Shown one piece after another: positions 42,418-52,024 of a stretch of 64,000 nt of DNA. Position numbers and translations under genes: made by a program. How positions within the stretch are numbered: the stretch's first letter is position 1; each line of letters opens with the position of its first letter. The notes beneath the pieces are model-generated. The model ran no database searches and had not been told where the DNA came from. It saw only the letters and a program-made list of their open reading frames with translations. Source of the DNA: an uncultured Bdellovibrionales bacterium (lineage in GTDB: Bacteria; Bdellovibrionota; Bdellovibrionia; Bdellovibrionales; UBA1609); the NCBI GenBank assembly GCA_903833275.1, contig CAILEP010000008.1, positions 124,001-188,000 on the forward strand, written 5' to 3'.

Positions 42418-43926
42418 ATGAAAAGAATGAGCCTGCGAACAAAAGTGCTATTGGCAATGATCCCAATGATTGCCGGTATGGTGATGATTTCGTTTTTTGC
42501 AGTCCACGACATCGGCGAAGTCAGCACCTCGCTCGATCGCATGCTCAACCTTTACGGCAAAAGAAACCAACTCGGCAGCGACGCCATCCGCTCAATGAAC
42601 AATGCTGAAAACCTACAAAGACTGCTGACCAATTCTCCTCCTGAAAAGCAGCAAAGAACGATTAAAGAACTTGATGAACAGATCGACGGCACGGTCTCGA
42701 TTGTCGATGACTACTTAGCGATGGCCGGCGACTATGCTAAAGCCAATTTGCCGAAAGCAAAAGAAAAGATCAAAGAATGGATCGAAGTCGACCAACAAGT
42801 GCGCCAGCTAGTACTAGCCGGCAAATCGGCCGAGGCTCGCAATTTGATTTTTGATAAATCCGATAAAATTGCCGACCAATTTCAGGCTATATTAGACGGC
42901 TGCTACGAAGCCAGCCACAGCAAAATGATGGCCGAGGCCGAAAAAGGCATTGAGACTTACAACCGTTCGAAATGGAGCCTTTGGCTTCTAACCGCCATCG
43001 CTTCGGCAATGGGTCTGGTTCTCATTGGGTTTATCATTGCGAACGTAAATAAAATGATGGCAGGGGTCGACCGCAATATTCACGAACTCGAAGAGAACTC
43101 GCGGGCACTGGGCCATGCGGCACATGACATGACAGATTCATCGACTCGCCTGGCTTCGGGCGCCAGCCAGCAGGCGGCTTCTCTTGAAGAAACCGCGGCC
43201 TCAATCGAACAGATCAGTGCAATGGTAAATAAAAACGCCGAAAATGCCACGAAGTCTCAAGAGGGTTCAAACAGAAGCCGCGATGTGGCCATGCAAGGTC
43301 AGCAAGTGGTAGAAGAAATGACCCACGCCATTCAAGACATTAACCACGCCAATACCGAAATTATGGGGCAAATCGAAACCAGCAATCGAGAGATATCTGA
43401 GATCGTAAAAGTGATCGCGGAAATTGGTAGCAAAACAAAGGTTATTAACGACATCGTTTTTCAAACTCGCCTGCTGTCATTCAACGCCTCTGTCGAAGCC
43501 GCCCGCGCTGGCGAACATGGCAAAGGTTTTGCCGTGGTTGCCGAAGAAGTCGGCAATCTTGCCGAAATGAGCGGCAATGCGGCAAAAGAGATCTCGGCCA
43601 TGCTTGACGGCAGCATCGGCAAAGTCGAAAGCATTGTAAGCCAAACAAAAAGTAGCGTCGAACGCCTGGTACGCACTGGTAAAGAAAAAGTCGACACCGG
43701 CGTCGCCATTGCAAAACGCTGCGGCGAAGTTCTTTCACAGGTTGTTCAAAACGTAACCGAAGCCAACCAAGGTATTTCAGAAATCTCGTCTGCCTCTCGG
43801 GAACAGGCGCAGGGTGTACAAGAGATTAATAAGGCGATTGCCCAACTCGACCAAGTGACGCAGGCAAACGCTCTCGGCGCACAGCAATCGGCCGATACGG
43901 CGCAAAAAGTATCGGTGCAGGCCTAA
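42418..43926 (+). CDS. Methyl-accepting chemotaxis protein, ended by in-frame TAA
   Basis: The start is either ATG 42403 or ATG 42418; GAGGG lies just before the latter. The protein has a membrane helix ([21 protein letters not shown]), a four-helix-bundle periplasmic domain, a second helix ([21 protein letters not shown]), and the cytoplasmic coiled coil. The CheA/CheW hairpin tip is intact: [36 protein letters not shown]. Methylation-type helices surround it. It ends at TAA 43924-43926 right after VSVQA, in the middle of a helical heptad pattern that continues in the same frame. See the next entry. Confidence 0.9.
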   Translation: MKRMSLRTKVLLAMIPMIAGMVMISFFAVHDIGEVSTSLDRMLNLYGKRNQLGSDAIRSMNNAENLQRLLTNSPPEKQQRTIKELDEQIDGTVSIVDDYLAMAGDYAKANLPKAKEKIKEWIEVDQQVRQLVLAGKSAEARNLIFDKSDKIADQFQAILDGCYEASHSKMMAEAEKGIETYNRSKWSLWLLTAIASAMGLVLIGFIIANVNKMMAGVDRNIHELEENSRALGHAAHDMTDSSTRLASGASQQAASLEETAASIEQISAMVNKNAENATKSQEGSNRSRDVAMQGQQVVEEMTHAIQDINHANTEIMGQIETSNREISEIVKVIAEIGSKTKVINDIVFQTRLLSFNASVEAARAGEHGKGFAVVAEEVGNLAEMSGNAAKEISAMLDGSIGKVESIVSQTKSSVERLVRTGKEKVDTGVAIAKRCGEVLSQVVQNVTEANQGISEISSASREQAQGVQEINKAIAQLDQVTQANALGAQQSADTAQKVSVQA

Positions 43927-44166
43927 GCGCTATCAGTTACCATTCGCGATATCTCAAACGTGGTTCGCGGTGGCCCAGCGGCTGCCGTTGCAGATCGAAA
44001 TGACGGTCGCCCGTCAAACACAGATTCGAGTTTCAAACAAATGGATCAACGTGTGGTGCCGATTCGAAATACGGCGTCAAATGCGACGGCTCTTAAGCGC
44101 GCCGCTGGCTCGACACTTGAGAGCCAAGTGCCGAATGAAGACGACCCCCGCTTCAGCGATATTTAA
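43927..44166 (+). pseudogene. In-frame C-terminal tail of the MCP, cut off by TAA
   Basis: Directly after the TAA the same frame stays open for 79 codons: ALSVTIRDISNVVRGG, then a flexible Ser/Asn/Ala linker, ending PNEDDPRFSDI. An amphipathic final helix, flexible tether and acidic-aromatic terminus is what longer MCPs carry as a CheR/CheB docking tail. A one-base change in a CAA or GAA codon would explain it. The alternatives are stop-codon readthrough or a sequencing error. No independent start or ribosome binding site is evident. Confidence 0.7.
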
Positions 44167-45210
44167 TTAGCCTTCTTTTTTAATTAGATTCAGCCGACAC
44201 ATTTCGATGTAGTCGGCCCGCTTTTTTCTAAGAATATAATCTTGCGGTTTGGCTTTCTTTAACGCCGCCCAAGCCAGCTTTTTCTTCTCGTCACTTTGCT
44301 CCCGAGCCTCTTTGAGCGATGCCGCGTCGACTTTGAAACCCGCTTTTGTCAGCGGTTCGTAACCATAGATTTTCATAAAGGGCGCCGTCACCGTTTCGAT
44401 ACACTCGATTTCAGCTTCAGTTAAAGTCTTTTTAAACTTGTCTATATTGGCTTTGACTGGTGCGAGAACATTAGACTCCCAAAGCGCTGACTGTTTTGAG
44501 ATGACCTGAGCCTCTTCAGAACGCGATATGTCCATCATTTCAGGCACAAATTTTAATTTTAAAAAGGCGCACACCTTTTTCAATGTGATCTCTTCATTTT
44601 GAATAAAATCTTCGTACCGAATAGACAAAACACGCTCCGGGTGCGCTTTTTTAAGACTCTCGGCGGCTTCAAACGCCCGAACCCAAATTTGAGAATTTAG
44701 CAAGCTGTCGAATTCGTAAATAATTGCACGGTTCATACTGCTAACCTGGGCGCGCGGGTCGCGCACCACATTCAGAAATAACATCTCGGGGTCAGCCTTC
44801 ATTAACTCGGGCCAGTAACGAATACTATCGAGTGATTTATCCATCACGACTTGGGCCTTATGAACGCTTGCCGCCTCTTTGAGAATTTCATTTACAATGG
44901 CATGAATACTTCGCGGCCTATTTTTAATTCTTTCAAAAAACTCATTCGCCTCAAAAGAAACCCCTGGCCATTTAACCAGAGATACAGATTGAAGACCCAA
45001 AACATCTGCAACCAACTGAAAATAGTTTGTGTCGTCGGCAAGGTCTCGATAGAGCGGCAGAAGTGGCATCATGTCACAAATATGAAGCGGGTACGGAGAA
45101 TAGAAACCGGAGATAAAATTAAGTCGCAATCGCAAAGCATGACTGCCACAGCGCCGCAGAGGTATCATAAGAACTTGTTGGATCTTTTTCTCGGTGTCGG
45201 CTTTACTCAT
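44167..45210 (-). CDS. Sulfotransferase at the end of the che operon
   Basis: The 347-residue protein has the PAPS-binding motifs of sulfotransferases: the 5'-phosphosulfate loop PLRRCGSHALRLRL (17-30) and the 3'-phosphate motif VVRDPRAQVSSM near 147-158. The C-terminal third is charged (EQSDEKKKLAWAALKKAKPQ). It has no signal peptide, so acceptors would be cytoplasmic or membrane-associated. The gene lies 25 bases after the CheB-like gene on the same strand. PAPS can be supplied by the cysD-cysNC genes 6 kb away. Confidence 0.85.
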   Translation of the reverse strand: MSKADTEKKIQQVLMIPLRRCGSHALRLRLNFISGFYSPYPLHICDMMPLLPLYRDLADDTNYFQLVADVLGLQSVSLVKWPGVSFEANEFFERIKNRPRSIHAIVNEILKEAASVHKAQVVMDKSLDSIRYWPELMKADPEMLFLNVVRDPRAQVSSMNRAIIYEFDSLLNSQIWVRAFEAAESLKKAHPERVLSIRYEDFIQNEEITLKKVCAFLKLKFVPEMMDISRSEEAQVISKQSALWESNVLAPVKANIDKFKKTLTEAEIECIETVTAPFMKIYGYEPLTKAGFKVDAASLKEAREQSDEKKKLAWAALKKAKPQDYILRKKRADYIEMCRLNLIKKEG

Positions 45211-45235
45211 GCTTTAACTCGTGTCTGCTTCATAC

Positions 45236-46702
45236 CTAAGCCGCTCGTTTGCTCGAAAGCTTTTTAATAAGTGCGCTCGCGATGTGCCGTAGGTCGATCA
45301 CGTCTTCGGCTGCGCCAAGTTCAATGGCCTCTCTTGGCATACCAAACACCACGCAAGATTTTTCTGACTGCGCAATCGTGTATGAGCCCTTATTCTTGAG
45401 GCCCAGTAGGCCCTTTGCACCGTCGGCGCCCATGCCGGTTAAAATAACTCCGATAACTGGGCCACGATATCTCACAACAATTGAATTGAATAAAAAATCA
45501 ACAGATGGCCGATGACGATTGACCGGGGCGTCTTCAGAAATCACCACGTAAGTCTTTTCGCCTAGAGTTTTGATGGCCATTTGCTTGCCGCCAGGGGCAA
45601 TCAAAACACGACCGGCTTGAACGATATCGCCGTCCTCTGCTTCTTTTACCTCAAACGGGCAAAGAGTGCCCAAACGGCGCGCAAAGGCGTCAGAAAATAC
45701 GGGCGGAATGTGTTGCACAATAACGATCGGCGGGATTTCACGCGGCAAACCAGTGAGCAAGACTTGCAAGGCTTCTGTACCACCGGTTGAAGAGCCGATG
45801 GCAATCAGGGTTTTTTGATTTAGTTTGGTTGATGCCGCTGGAGCAACTGGCGCAACCAAATCGGGTTCAGCTTTCGTAATATTGGCTTTCGCAGCGCCTT
45901 TTACTTTCTCAATTATAACGGGGATAATTCGCTCAAGTTCGTCAAAGCTTGGCTTTTGAATGTAATCCACCGCCCCATTTTCAAGTGCCGCCAAAACTGA
46001 AGGCCCGTCTTCGATACTTGCCGAGGTGATCATCACGGTTGGGGTCGGCCTTCTCTTCATGACGTCTTTGACAAGCGTCACACCGTCAATGTCGGGCATC
46101 TGAATATCCATCGTTATAACGTCAGGGCGATGTTTCTCAATAAGCCCCATGACCTCAAGGGGCTTGCCGGTTGAACCGACAATTTCAAATGAAGGGTCTC
46201 GTTTGAAAATACTCTCGAGTAGCACTCGAATTGTTTTTGAGTCATCGACAATCAAAACTCGAACGACGGCTTTTGGTGTGACGAGCTTTGGTGTGAAGGG
46301 CTTTTCAACTGCGATTGTTGCATTCAGAGTGGAGGCGTTGTTCTCAACCCGCACTCGCCCTGTAGTTGGGTAGAAAAGAATGCGGGTGTCATCTTCGCGA
46401 AACGCGATTCGATAGTTGCGCACCCCGTGGGTTTTCAACATCTCGACGACTTTTTTACAGCCGGCCTCAGGCCCAATCACTTTGACTTCACTGCGCTCTG
46501 GCGTAGGTATTAAAACGCGCAAACTGTTTTGAAACGCGGTGCTCGCTAAATCTATCTCACGAAAATGCCCAGCCCGGGCTACAGAGCCAAAGGCTTCAAA
46601 GCACGAAATAAAAACACTCTTTTTTAAAATAAATGTAGCGAACTCATCAGGTGTCGTCTCGACTATCTTAGAATAGGGCACCCCTGAAGAATCATTTGCC
46701 AT
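45236..46702 (-). CDS. cheB: CheD-like/receiver/CheB fusion
   Basis: The 488-residue protein carries three parts. Residues 20-125 resemble CheD: C34 in FISCF and H46 in AGHF align with the catalytic Cys and His, and FYPTTGRVRVE matches the CheD C-terminal strand, but the region is divergent. Residues 146-270 are a receiver (D153-D154, D199, K250). Residues 295-488 are a CheB methylesterase with S305 (GSSTGG), H331 (VQHIPP) and D427 (GMGADGAKG). It would demethylate or deamidate receptors under CheA control. It overlaps the CheR-like gene by 11 bases. Confidence 0.88.
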   Translation of the reverse strand: MANDSSGVPYSKIVETTPDEFATFILKKSVFISCFEAFGSVARAGHFREIDLASTAFQNSLRVLIPTPERSEVKVIGPEAGCKKVVEMLKTHGVRNYRIAFREDDTRILFYPTTGRVRVENNASTLNATIAVEKPFTPKLVTPKAVVRVLIVDDSKTIRVLLESIFKRDPSFEIVGSTGKPLEVMGLIEKHRPDVITMDIQMPDIDGVTLVKDVMKRRPTPTVMITSASIEDGPSVLAALENGAVDYIQKPSFDELERIIPVIIEKVKGAAKANITKAEPDLVAPVAPAASTKLNQKTLIAIGSSTGGTEALQVLLTGLPREIPPIVIVQHIPPVFSDAFARRLGTLCPFEVKEAEDGDIVQAGRVLIAPGGKQMAIKTLGEKTYVVISEDAPVNRHRPSVDFLFNSIVVRYRGPVIGVILTGMGADGAKGLLGLKNKGSYTIAQSEKSCVVFGMPREAIELGAAEDVIDLRHIASALIKKLSSKRAA

Positions 46703-48581
46703 CGCCGGCCCCTAAATATTCAGTCGAAACATAACCAAAACTGGTCGCAGGCAATATGTCTGAGGCCTTGATATTTTTCTCATCACTAGCCCCACGCCCC
46801 ATGTCTTCTAAGAGCACATGCCCCGGCCATTCTGCAATTTTGCTCATAATCGAGCTCGCAAAACGGCCGAATATCAAAATCGATGTGCGGCGACTACCGT
46901 AACGAGCCTTTAAGTGACTAAATTGGTTTTTAAAATCTGCGACGTAAAACTGATTGTTGCTCAAGGTGTTCGATGCACCCTCGATCAATTCGATCGAGCG
47001 CCCACTTAAACTCGACAAATCTTTGGCCACCGCTGGCAATGCCTGCTCGAGCCCATCCATTAAAAAAACCGTGGGCGGCTGATCGCCGGTAAATTCGCGA
47101 ATAAGATGATCGATTTTTTTACGGTCACCCGGCCCCGCCATGACAATACGAAAACATGTGTCGGGCGCTTTAATCTGAAGAGCCGCCTTGAATTCTTGAT
47201 CGACGCGCGCCACAACCTTCTCTTCGAGCCCATGGTTAATAACAGCGCATGAGAGTTTGGTGCGAATCTGATCACCCTGCTCTTGCAGCTGATTAAGCGC
47301 CGGCTTTTCGACGTAGTCAGAGGCCCCCAACTGCAAGGCGCGAACCGCCAAGTCGGCATTGTCTCGCGAAACTGACGAAATCATGACCACCGGAGGGTGA
47401 CCACGTCTGAAATTCTTTTCTAAATATTCTATACCGGTTTGCTCGGGCATATGAATATCAAGAGTCATCACGTCGACCGTGTTCTTTTTCAAAAATTCGG
47501 CAGCCTCTAGGCCATTCAAAGCTTTGCCGACAATTTCAAACCCATATTCGGGCCGCAATATTTGTCTAAGTAACGAATGGACTGTACCCGAATCATCAAC
47601 GGCAAGAACTCGCGTTAATTTCGGCTTGGCCGCTACTGACACAGCCGCCGGCGCTGGGGTCGGTTTGGCCGAAACCCCAGAAACTTTTGTCAAACGCGCT
47701 GAATCAGAACGTTCATAAATCGCGATCCCCACATTTTTCATTGGCAAATCGACGCCGCCAAGCGATTCAGAGACGCCGACGAAGAAATAGCCATCGGGCC
47801 GAAGGCACTGCAACAAGTTTTCGGTAATTAGTTTAATCTGAGCTGGGCTAAAATAGATAAATACGTTGCGGCAAAAAATGGCATCAAAGGGCGCTTCTGA
47901 TTTCGTTCGCGAAATATCGAGAAGATTTTGGGTTTGAAACTTACAACGCGATTTAATAGAGGCCTTCACCTTGGCGTAATCGGCAATTTCGCCGGTACCA
48001 CGCGCCCAGTGGTCACCCATATAAAGGGCCGGTATCGAGATGATATCTTTGCGATGATAGACCCCGTTTTGAGCGATAGAAACTGATTTTGGGTCAACAT
48101 CTGTACCAACAATTTCAAAGGTGAACGTCGGGTCAATTTTCTTAAGGTGAAAGTCGAGAAATAGTGCCAACGAATAGACTTCGTGGCCTCGGCTGCACGC
48201 AGCAGACCAAAACCTCAGCTTGCTTTGCCCACGTTTTTTGGCGGCGGCGACTAAAGCAGCTAACCCCTGGTCGCGCAAGAATTCGAAGTGAGTAAACTCT
48301 CTGAAAAAAAATGTGTGGTGGGTCGTAAGTAGCGACACCAACGCCTGCGTCTCGGCCTCAGTATTTTCGTTGAAATAGCTGACGTACTCTTGCGGCCTGC
48401 GCATTCGCAGGTCGATTAAACGTTTGCGAAAGCGCGAGGCCACCATATGACTTTGCTTTTCGCCGAGCCGAACGCCGGTGAGCTCCCCGACTATTTCGGC
48501 CACAGAGGCCAAGAGTATTTTCTCAGCTTCAGGGCCCTGATGAACTTTTAGTTTTGGTGGCGAAAGCTTTTTGACGGCCAT
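46692..48581 (-). CDS. cheR: CheR/receiver/degenerate CheB fusion
   Basis: The 629-residue protein begins with a complete CheR methyltransferase (20-290: TTHHTFFFRE, FWSAACSRGHEVYSLAL for SAM binding, FCRNVFIYF). A linker and a receiver domain (325-440) with D329-D330, D375 and K426 follow. The last 150 residues keep the CheB fold pattern (FRIVMAGPGDRKKI..., NNQFYVAD), but the GASTGG serine motif is replaced by GPGD and the catalytic His and Asp motifs are gone, so this CheB domain should be inactive. A receiver on CheR would bring methylation under phosphorylation control. Confidence 0.88.
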   Translation of the reverse strand: MAVKKLSPPKLKVHQGPEAEKILLASVAEIVGELTGVRLGEKQSHMVASRFRKRLIDLRMRRPQEYVSYFNENTEAETQALVSLLTTHHTFFFREFTHFEFLRDQGLAALVAAAKKRGQSKLRFWSAACSRGHEVYSLALFLDFHLKKIDPTFTFEIVGTDVDPKSVSIAQNGVYHRKDIISIPALYMGDHWARGTGEIADYAKVKASIKSRCKFQTQNLLDISRTKSEAPFDAIFCRNVFIYFSPAQIKLITENLLQCLRPDGYFFVGVSESLGGVDLPMKNVGIAIYERSDSARLTKVSGVSAKPTPAPAAVSVAAKPKLTRVLAVDDSGTVHSLLRQILRPEYGFEIVGKALNGLEAAEFLKKNTVDVMTLDIHMPEQTGIEYLEKNFRRGHPPVVMISSVSRDNADLAVRALQLGASDYVEKPALNQLQEQGDQIRTKLSCAVINHGLEEKVVARVDQEFKAALQIKAPDTCFRIVMAGPGDRKKIDHLIREFTGDQPPTVFLMDGLEQALPAVAKDLSSLSGRSIELIEGASNTLSNNQFYVADFKNQFSHLKARYGSRRTSILIFGRFASSIMSKIAEWPGHVLLEDMGRGASDEKNIKASDILPATSFGYVSTEYLGAGDGK

Positions 48582-48608
48582 TTTCTGTTTATCCCAATTC
48601 TATTTTGG

Positions 48609-49106
48609 CTAAGCTGTTTTTTTATCGACCGTGGCTTTCGCAATGGCCTTCTGGTCGTCTAGGCTAAGGGCCTTGGCGATGTCTAAAAACAATACAAGCC
48701 TTTTCTCTTGACGGTAGACGCCGGTAATAAACTCGGTCTTTTTCGAGCCATCGATTTCGGGCTTTTCAGACACATCCACCGATTGTACGTGAAGAACATT
48801 GTCGACCGAATCCACCACCATCCCAATAGTGACGGCTTGAAGGTTGCAAATTATAATTGCATTCTCTGTCGACTGGTTGGGTTTTATCCCCAGTTTTTTT
48901 CGAAGATCGATTACAGAAATCACCTGCCCTCGGAGATTCATAATACCAAGAAAGTGAGTGGGCGCGAACGGTATGGGTGTAGTCTCAGTTATGGCGATCA
49001 CCTCGCGCACATCCAACAGAGGGATCGCGAAGCTTTCTTCGCCAAGAGAAAAACTTAAATATCGCTCTGCCTTGCCCGCCGTTTCGCTTATTTTTTCGTT
49101 GCTCAC
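48609..49106 (-). CDS. cheW: Chemotaxis coupling protein CheW
   Basis: The 165-residue protein has the CheW signatures: RYLSFSLGEESFAIPLLDVREVI, FLGIMNLRGQVISVIDLRKKLG, and VGMVVDSVDNVLHV. It bridges the chemoreceptor tip and CheA. GTG 49106 overlaps the cheA stop as GTGA; 27 bases separate its stop from the CheR-like gene. Residues 1-18 and the last 20 are variable and basic. Confidence 0.94.
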   Translation of the reverse strand: MSNEKISETAGKAERYLSFSLGEESFAIPLLDVREVIAITETTPIPFAPTHFLGIMNLRGQVISVIDLRKKLGIKPNQSTENAIIICNLQAVTIGMVVDSVDNVLHVQSVDVSEKPEIDGSKKTEFITGVYRQEKRLVLFLDIAKALSLDDQKAIAKATVDKKTA

Positions 49107-50947
49107 GCGCTCACCATACTTTTGTTGTTGTAGTTTGCACTACCTGTTTTCGTTCGAACAATTAGTTCATGCAATTCTAGAATTAGCGCGGGTCGCCCGT
49201 TGCCTAATATCGCGCTACCACTAAACCCTTTTATATGGCGAATCTCTTTGCCCAGTGCTTTGATCACAACCTGTTGCTTACCAATAATATCGTCAACCAG
49301 AACAACAAAGGGCTTTTCTTGGTTGCGCACAACAATTGCAATTTCATCATTGTCTTTGGTCGTAGCTCTTTTACGCCCTAAAATATCCGCCAACCGAAAG
49401 AGCGGTATATTTTCGCCCCGAAGCAAAAGTATATCGCCGAGCCCTGTTGTATTTTGAATATCTTCTGGTTTAGGTCGAAGCGATTCGTGAACATGCGAGA
49501 GCGGTATGACAAATGCATCACTTCCGCAATTAATCACCATGCTATCAATAATTGCTAACGTCAGTGGCAATACAATTCGAAAACAACTGCCCTTGCCGAT
49601 CTGTGACTCAATCTGAATTTCGCCCTGAATTTGCGAAATATTTGTCTTCACGACGTCCATCCCGACGCCCCGGCCTGAAACATCAGTGACGACAGTTTTA
49701 GTTGAAAAACCGGAAGCGAAGATCAAATGATGGGCTTCGCGATCACCTAGCACTGTGCCGGGTTTCAAGATGCCCTTCTGGATTGCGATCTGTGTCAGCT
49801 TCGCCCCATCAAGCCCGGCGCCATCATCGCGAATTTCGATAACTAGCGAACCGCTTTGGTGAAATGCCGCGAGCTTTATCGTCCCCACTTCTGGCTTGCC
49901 AGCTTTTAATCTGGCCTCGCTTGTCGACTCGATGCCGTGGTCAACAGCGTTTCGCACCATATGCACGAGTGGGTCACCCAATTTTTCAAGCAAGGTCTTA
50001 TCGACTTCGGTGTCTTCACCGATGAGCTCCAAATTCACTTTTTTATCAAGAGACTTCGCGGTGTCGCGAACGATTCGCTGCATTTTCTGAAAGGTCTGCT
50101 TGAGCGGCACCACTCTAAGACTCATCGAAATGTCTTGCACTTCTTTCGTGACTTTGCCGATCTGATCGACGGTTTTTAAAAGCAACGGCGATTCAATTCG
50201 ACTCACCTGCTCTCGAACCACCGTTTGCAATATCACCAATTCGCCGACGTAATTGAGCAGTCGCTCAAGGCGAGCAAAACTGACTCGAATACTATCATCG
50301 ACTGCACCGGCTGTCGCTTTTGCTGCAGTGGCGGCGGGTGCCGCCCCGGGCGCAGATGTAGATGCCGGCGCAGGTGTGGCCGCCGTCGTAGAAGCAGGTG
50401 ACGTTGCGGGCGCGGGCGAAGCGGCGACAACTGGCGGCGGTTGTTCGGCCGCAACCTCTGCCTCGGCACTCGCGGTGTCATCCGCAAAAAGCTCGGCCGC
50501 AGGCGGCATGTCTTCGGCCTCAGCTTCAGGCTCTGCCATTGGCGCCGCCGAGGCCTCAATGCCATTTTTGATCATGTTCTGCATTTCATTTAATAGTTCA
50601 GTGCAATCAAATTGGGCCTCAAGATTGTCGCGCAGACCATCAAGCATCATGCGCACGTGATCATTGCATCGAAGCAGAAGATCAACTGACTGCGATACGA
50701 TTGCCAATTCGCCATTTTTCATTTTCAAAAGCAATGATTCAAGTTGGTGGGTAAAATGGCTGAGCTGATCGAAACCGACGGCCTTCGCACTCCCCTTGAA
50801 ATTGTGCGCGAGCCGAAATATTTTATCCAATAAAGAGCGATCACCGGTGTTGGTCTCAAGATCTAAAAAACACTGTTCGGTGTCAGCCAAGAGTTGACTG
50901 GCCTCTTCGAGAAAGCCGACTTTCATTTCTTTTTCGAAATCATCCAC
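49103..50947 (-). CDS. cheA: Chemotaxis sensor kinase CheA
   Basis: The 614-residue kinase has an N-terminal HPt domain with phosphoryl H48 (AHNFKGSAKAVGF), followed by an Ala/Pro-rich linker (about 140-210) in place of a CheY-binding P2 domain. It then has P3 dimerisation (FARLERLLNYVGELV), P4 ATPase (MVRNAVDHGIE, DDGAGLD, GRGVGMDVV) and a CheW-like P5. The start is GTG 50947 after AAGGCG. The linker is coded by a G/C-rich low-complexity stretch. It is the first gene of the cheA-cheW-cheR-cheB-sulfotransferase run. Confidence 0.95.
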   Translation of the reverse strand: MDDFEKEMKVGFLEEASQLLADTEQCFLDLETNTGDRSLLDKIFRLAHNFKGSAKAVGFDQLSHFTHQLESLLLKMKNGELAIVSQSVDLLLRCNDHVRMMLDGLRDNLEAQFDCTELLNEMQNMIKNGIEASAAPMAEPEAEAEDMPPAAELFADDTASAEAEVAAEQPPPVVAASPAPATSPASTTAATPAPASTSAPGAAPAATAAKATAGAVDDSIRVSFARLERLLNYVGELVILQTVVREQVSRIESPLLLKTVDQIGKVTKEVQDISMSLRVVPLKQTFQKMQRIVRDTAKSLDKKVNLELIGEDTEVDKTLLEKLGDPLVHMVRNAVDHGIESTSEARLKAGKPEVGTIKLAAFHQSGSLVIEIRDDGAGLDGAKLTQIAIQKGILKPGTVLGDREAHHLIFASGFSTKTVVTDVSGRGVGMDVVKTNISQIQGEIQIESQIGKGSCFRIVLPLTLAIIDSMVINCGSDAFVIPLSHVHESLRPKPEDIQNTTGLGDILLLRGENIPLFRLADILGRKRATTKDNDEIAIVVRNQEKPFVVLVDDIIGKQQVVIKALGKEIRHIKGFSGSAILGNGRPALILELHELIVRTKTGSANYNNKSMVSA

Positions 50948-51220
50948 TTTTTTGCGCCTTTAGCTAAACTTTGCTGTCGTAATTGAACCTCATTATTTTT
51001 CGGTCAAAATCGCAATGAACATAAGAGCCTTTTGACTAAGGTCGAGAGACATTTTAGACTATTTTTTTTGTGTTGACGGCTCGGCCGCCTACCTCGACCT
51101 CTCTGCCAATCGAGCTCGACTTAAGGCTGATCACGCCACCGAATTTCGCGCTTTGTAATTAACCTTAATCATTATGTTTTTTCATCTTTTTGCCGATTTT
51201 CATATCAAGGTGTTTAGACC

Positions 51221-52024
51221 ATGATGGATCATCTCGACCAACTCGAGGCGCAGAGCATTTATATTATTCGCGAGGCCTATGCGAAATTCAAACGCATTGG
51301 TGCGCTTTGGTCGATCGGCAAAGATTCGACCGTACTGCTTTGGCTAATTCGAAAATCATTTGCCGGCAATTGCCCGATACCGCTCGTTCATATCGACACA
51401 AGTTTTAAAATCCCAGAAATGATCACCTACCGTGATCAGATTGCCAAGCAATGGGGCTTGCAAATGATTGTCGGGCAAAACAAAGAAGCCCTAAAAAATG
51501 GCATGAATCACACCAAGGGTCGCCTTGAGTGTTGCACCGCTCTTAAAACCACCGGCCTTCAACAAGTGATCGAGCAGCACAAATTTCAGGGCATTATGCT
51601 TGGCATTCGCCGCGACGAAGAAGGCACTCGGGCGAAAGAGCGCTTTTTCTCACCAAGAAATAAAAACTTCGAATGGGATTTTAAAGACCAGCCACCCGAG
51701 CTTTGGGATCAATTTCAGACCGACTATCCTGCCGAAATTCACGTGCGTGTGCACCCGCTCTTACAATGGACAGAGCTCAATGTTTGGGAGTACATTCTGA
51801 AAGAAAAGATCCCGATAATTGATCTCTATTTTGCAAAAAACGGCAAACGCTATCGCAGCTTGGGATGCGCCCCCTGCACCGCCACGATCACTTCAAACGC
51901 CTCGAGCATCGAAGAGATTATTGAAGAATTGAAAACCACCAAGGTCAGCGAACGCTCGGGCCGAGCCCAAGACCAAGCCGACAATCATGCGATGCAAAAA
52001 TTGCGGGTGAAAGGCTACATGTGA
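51221..52024 (+). CDS. cysD: Sulfate adenylyltransferase subunit 2
   Basis: The 267-residue protein has the PP-loop [12 protein letters not shown] (31-42), [31 protein letters not shown] and the C-terminal GCAPCT segment of CysD. Together with CysN it makes adenosine 5'-phosphosulfate from ATP and sulfate. The stop overlaps the cysNC start by 4 bases. It is divergently oriented to cheA across a 273-base gap. Confidence 0.96.
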   Translation: MMDHLDQLEAQSIYIIREAYAKFKRIGALWSIGKDSTVLLWLIRKSFAGNCPIPLVHIDTSFKIPEMITYRDQIAKQWGLQMIVGQNKEALKNGMNHTKGRLECCTALKTTGLQQVIEQHKFQGIMLGIRRDEEGTRAKERFFSPRNKNFEWDFKDQPPELWDQFQTDYPAEIHVRVHPLLQWTELNVWEYILKEKIPIIDLYFAKNGKRYRSLGCAPCTATITSNASSIEEIIEELKTTKVSERSGRAQDQADNHAMQKLRVKGYM

